Positions 6,230 through 8,326 of a stretch of 8,326 bases of DNA are shown piece after piece. The stretch lies in assembly GCA_003453735.1 (NCBI GenBank), contig DMNE01000014.1, positions 1-8,326 on the forward strand, in the 5' to 3' direction. This DNA is from Nitrospiraceae bacterium. GTDB lineage: Bacteria; Nitrospirota; Thermodesulfovibrionia; Thermodesulfovibrionales; UBA9159. The notes beneath the pieces were generated by a model. The model did not search any database. It was not told where the DNA came from and saw only the letters and a program-made list of their open reading frames with translations. How positions within the stretch are numbered: position 1 is the first letter of the stretch; every line of letters begins with the position of its first letter. A program made the translations under genes and the position numbers.

Positions 6230-7123
6230 ATGATTAAACTGATTATGCATTCGGATGATTTCGGACTGCATGCGCAGATAAATCAGGCCGTTATCGACGC
6301 TGCCAGTAAAGGAGTGCTCAGTAGCGCCAGTTGGATGGCCAACGGCCTCGCGGCGGAGGAGGCCTTAGAGGCTGCGACGGCAATCCCTAGTTTGGGCATA
6401 GGCATTCACTTAAATATCGTGCGCGGCAGGCCGCTCTCAGACCCAGCCGAGATTCCCAGCCTGGTTGACGCCCGGGGCCGGTTCTTTAACTCAGTTGGTA
6501 CACTGCTTCGGAAATCATATTTGGGCCAACTGCGCGATGAGGACATTCATGTGGAGTACCGCCGCCAAGTTCGGCGCATGATCGGAAAGGGACTGGTGCC
6601 AACCCATTTTGACGGCGAAAAACATACCCATATCATCCTGCCAGGCAGCCGACGCGCGGTGGAAAAGCTCAGGAAAGAATTTGACGTGCAGAAAGTGCGA
6701 ACCATCAGTGAACGCAAGCTGCACACCATGCTTGCAGCCGATGGAGTCTCAATGAGCACTAGCATTCGGCAACATCTGAAGCTCATCTTCCTCGAGCATG
6801 CCTCAAGCCAAGCACGAAAGTGCTGGAAAAATATGAAAACCCCCGATCTCTTCTTCGGAGTGCTCTCCAGCAGCCGATTGAATTCAGCCGAAGGACTTGA
6901 AGCCCTCAGAGCCATCCTATCCCTCAAGATCAGCGCTAGTGTAGAGTGGATGCTGCACCCCGGATACTGTGACGGCTTGGCCAGACCGGACTTTATATCC
7001 GAGTTTGGATCATTTTTTCTATTGGATGCTAGGGCAAAAGAAGCCGAATTTCTCCTGTCGGATCAGGTGCAGGAAGAAATTGCCAGGAACCGGGATAAGC
7101 TGATATCATATAGAGACCTATGA
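6230..7123 (+). CDS. ChbG/HpnK (YdjC-family) carbohydrate deacetylase
   Basis: A metal-dependent deacetylase of 297 residues with a TIM-barrel-like YdjC fold. Visible motifs are HSDDFG (7-12) with Asp9/Asp10, GIHLN (58-62) with His60, THFDGEKHTH (125-134) with His126, Asp128, His132 and His134, and LHPGYCD (242-248). These fit the metal-binding and catalytic set of the family. Characterised members include ChbG (chitooligosaccharides), HpnK (hopanoid clusters) and Francisella NaxD (undecaprenyl-phosphate-GalNAc). No signal peptide is present, so it acts in the cytoplasm. GAAGG (6219-6223) lies 6 nt before the ATG and supports the start. Its stop overlaps the start of the next gene by 4 nt (ATGA), a sign of translational coupling. 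That partner, a polyprenyl-phosphate sugar synthase, favours a lipid-linked sugar as substrate rather than free chitooligosaccharide. This is inference. Confidence 0.85.
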   Translation: MIKLIMHSDDFGLHAQINQAVIDAASKGVLSSASWMANGLAAEEALEAATAIPSLGIGIHLNIVRGRPLSDPAEIPSLVDARGRFFNSVGTLLRKSYLGQLRDEDIHVEYRRQVRRMIGKGLVPTHFDGEKHTHIILPGSRRAVEKLRKEFDVQKVRTISERKLHTMLAADGVSMSTSIRQHLKLIFLEHASSQARKCWKNMKTPDLFFGVLSSSRLNSAEGLEALRAILSLKISASVEWMLHPGYCDGLARPDFISEFGSFFLLDARAKEAEFLLSDQVQEEIARNRDKLISYRDL

Positions 7124-8145
7124 TCAGGCTCATTTCAATTATCGCACCCATGTACAACGAACAGGAGAATGTCAGCCCCTTTCTACAGGCTCTGCGCGAG
7201 ACGATGGAAGCCGCCCAACTGCCATTTGAAGTTGTTCTGGTGGACGACGGCAGCCGGGACGACACCTTTCAGGCCATCAAGGAAGAAGCCGCCCGCGACA
7301 GCCGTGTCAAAGGACTTTCCTTCAGACGCAATTTCGGCCAGACAACTGCAATTCGAGCAGGCTTCGACTACGTCACCGGAGACATTTCCATAACCATGGA
7401 TGGCGATCTACAGCACAGCCCAGAGTATATTCCCCAGTTCGTCCAAAAGATCGAAGAAGGATATGACCTGGTATGCAGCTACCGAGTTAAGAGAAGCGAC
7501 GGGTTTTTGCGCCGTTTCCCTTCCAAAGTGGCAAATATCCTCGCACGGAGGCTCTCAACAGTGAAAGTAAGAGATTTTGGATCGACGTATCGCGCCTACC
7601 GTACAGACGTTATTAGAGACATCCCAATCTACGGAGAGATGCATCGTTTCATCCCGGTCTTTGTGAACATGGTCAGTAGCCGCATTACAGAGATCCCAGT
7701 GCCGGTGAAGCCCAGATTGCACGGCAGGTCCAAATACGGGCTGGGACGAACCTTTCGCGTAATTTCGGATTTGCTGGTGCTTCTTTTCTTTTCCGGGTTT
7801 TTCAGCAGGCCGAGTCACATTTTCGGGTACATTGCCTTGATGCTCGGCCTTCCGGGCTTTGCCATTCTGAGTTGGCTCGGTACAAGAAAATTATTGTGGA
7901 GTATACCGATCATGCTGAATGGCCCCCTGTTCATGCTGGGTGTGCTGTTGTGCTTGGTGGCGGTGCAGCTCTTTACCACGGGTATCGTCTGCGAGTACCT
8001 GGTGCGAATTTACTATAACGATGCACGAAAGTCATACAGCCTGGCGGACACAACTATGGAAAGCAATGCGGCAACAGAGGATACCCCAGCACATACCGCA
8101 AAGCTGGCTCGGGGTGCCAGAAAAAAAATCGCGACCATGCCCTGA
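7120..8145 (+). CDS. GT2 polyprenyl-phosphate glycosyltransferase (DPM1/ArnC/GtrB-like)
   Basis: A family 2 glycosyltransferase of 341 residues, likely membrane-anchored with its active site in the cytoplasm, that would move a sugar from a nucleotide donor to undecaprenyl phosphate. The GT-A domain shows IIAPMYNEQENV (7-18), VDDGSRDDT (41-49) for nucleotide binding, SFRRNFGQTTAIRAGFDYVTGD (67-88 region), and the DxD-type MDGDLQH (93-99). RLHGRSKYG (199-207) is a loop typical of dolichyl-phosphate-mannose-synthase-like enzymes. An interfacial helix (about 212-228) and two transmembrane helices (about 233-255 and 265-290) follow, as in ArnC/GtrB. The last 40 or so residues are Ala/Thr-rich and end basic (RGARKK), an unusual soluble tail. 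The start ATG overlaps the stop of the deacetylase gene. The transferred sugar is unknown; the deacetylase partner suggests an N-acetylhexosamine. Confidence 0.9.
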   Translation: MIRLISIIAPMYNEQENVSPFLQALRETMEAAQLPFEVVLVDDGSRDDTFQAIKEEAARDSRVKGLSFRRNFGQTTAIRAGFDYVTGDISITMDGDLQHSPEYIPQFVQKIEEGYDLVCSYRVKRSDGFLRRFPSKVANILARRLSTVKVRDFGSTYRAYRTDVIRDIPIYGEMHRFIPVFVNMVSSRITEIPVPVKPRLHGRSKYGLGRTFRVISDLLVLLFFSGFFSRPSHIFGYIALMLGLPGFAILSWLGTRKLLWSIPIMLNGPLFMLGVLLCLVAVQLFTTGIVCEYLVRIYYNDARKSYSLADTTMESNAATEDTPAHTAKLARGARKKIATMP

Positions 8146-8227
8146 TGGGAAACATACTGTTGTCATCAAGTATTGAATCATAACAAATTCTCTTTTCACT
8201 ACCCATCCGTCTTAAGCACTTCAGACG

Positions 8228-8256
8228 TTGAAAATATGCTTGGATAGTCATAGAAT
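8228..8256 (+). promoter_or_regulatory. Near-consensus sigma70-type promoter
   Basis: TTGAAA (8228-8233) and TAGAAT (8251-8256) each match the consensus hexamers at 5 of 6 positions and are exactly 17 bp apart. A 5-bp inverted repeat, CGTCT/AGACG (8208-8212 and 8223-8227), abuts the -35 and could be an operator. The predicted transcription start (about 8263) coincides with the ATG at 8262. Confidence 0.5.
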
Positions 8257-8261
8257 AAGGC

Positions 8262-8326
8262 ATGGACAAGACGACCAAATCAGAACTTATCACCGATGAC
8301 ATCAAAAAGGTTCTTAAGGATACCTT
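8262..8326 (+). CDS. Start of an unidentified gene, cut by the window edge
   Basis: An ATG at 8262 opens a frame that stays open to the last base (21 codons visible, beginning MDKTTKSELITDD and then a Lys-rich helix-like stretch). A stop (TAA, 8256-8258) sits just upstream in frame, so this is the first possible ATG. AAGG (8257-8260) is too close to the ATG to be a normal ribosome binding site. Too little is visible to assign a family. It lies 116 nt after the GT2 gene and seems to have its own promoter. Confidence 0.45.
   Translation, partial: MDKTTKSELITDDIKKVLKDT

Noticed and set aside
1..8326. CRISPR arrays, phage or defence genes, toxin-antitoxin pairs
   Set aside because: No regularly spaced repeats and no proteins of such families were seen on either strand.

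Overview
The window reads as a stretch of chromosome from an uncultured-type Gram-negative bacterium of moderate GC. The style of the citrate synthase, the frequent AGA/AGG/ATA codons there, and the ChbG/HpnK plus DPM-type glycosyltransferase pair would fit Nitrospirota or a deltaproteobacterial (Desulfobacterota) lineage. This placement is inference and not proven by any marker here. No CRISPR array, phage gene or recognisable defence system is visible.

Layout: (1) Bases 1-1206 carry a minus-strand class I SAM methyltransferase (182-832) and a divergent control region. That region has two outward-facing extended -10 promoters (876-884 minus, 1074-1082 plus) and a perfect 8-bp-arm palindrome between them. 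(2) Bases 1207-2499 encode an AT-rich, polytopic GT39/ArnT-like glycosyltransferase. (3) Bases 2500-3060 hold no intact gene, but a short reading frame at 2541-2699 resembles the C-terminal tail of an IS transposase. (4) Bases 3062-4411 encode a full-length citrate synthase with a strong ribosome binding site. (5) Bases 4412-4901 are non-coding, with several hairpins and a promoter candidate, and probably form the leader of tadA. (6) Bases 4902-6151 form a tRNA-biology cluster: tadA (tRNA adenosine deaminase), tRNA-Ser(CGA), and dtd (D-aminoacyl-tRNA deacylase). (7) Bases 6230-8145 form a tight two-gene operon: a ChbG/HpnK (YdjC-family) deacetylase overlapping by 4 nt a GT2 polyprenyl-phosphate sugar synthase with C-terminal membrane segments. 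(8) At 8262 a new reading frame starts and runs off the window, directly below a near-consensus sigma70-type promoter.

How the genes work together: citrate synthase is central metabolism, and the tadA/tRNA-Ser/dtd block serves decoding and tRNA quality control. The most interesting unit is the deacetylase-GT2 pair. By analogy with Francisella FlmF2/NaxD, it could load an N-acetylated sugar on undecaprenyl phosphate and de-N-acetylate it, giving a cationic donor for a GT-C transferase. A GT-C protein of the right class (1207-2499) lies in the same window, though not in the same operon. The methyltransferase may act on a lipid, but its substrate cannot be read from the sequence.
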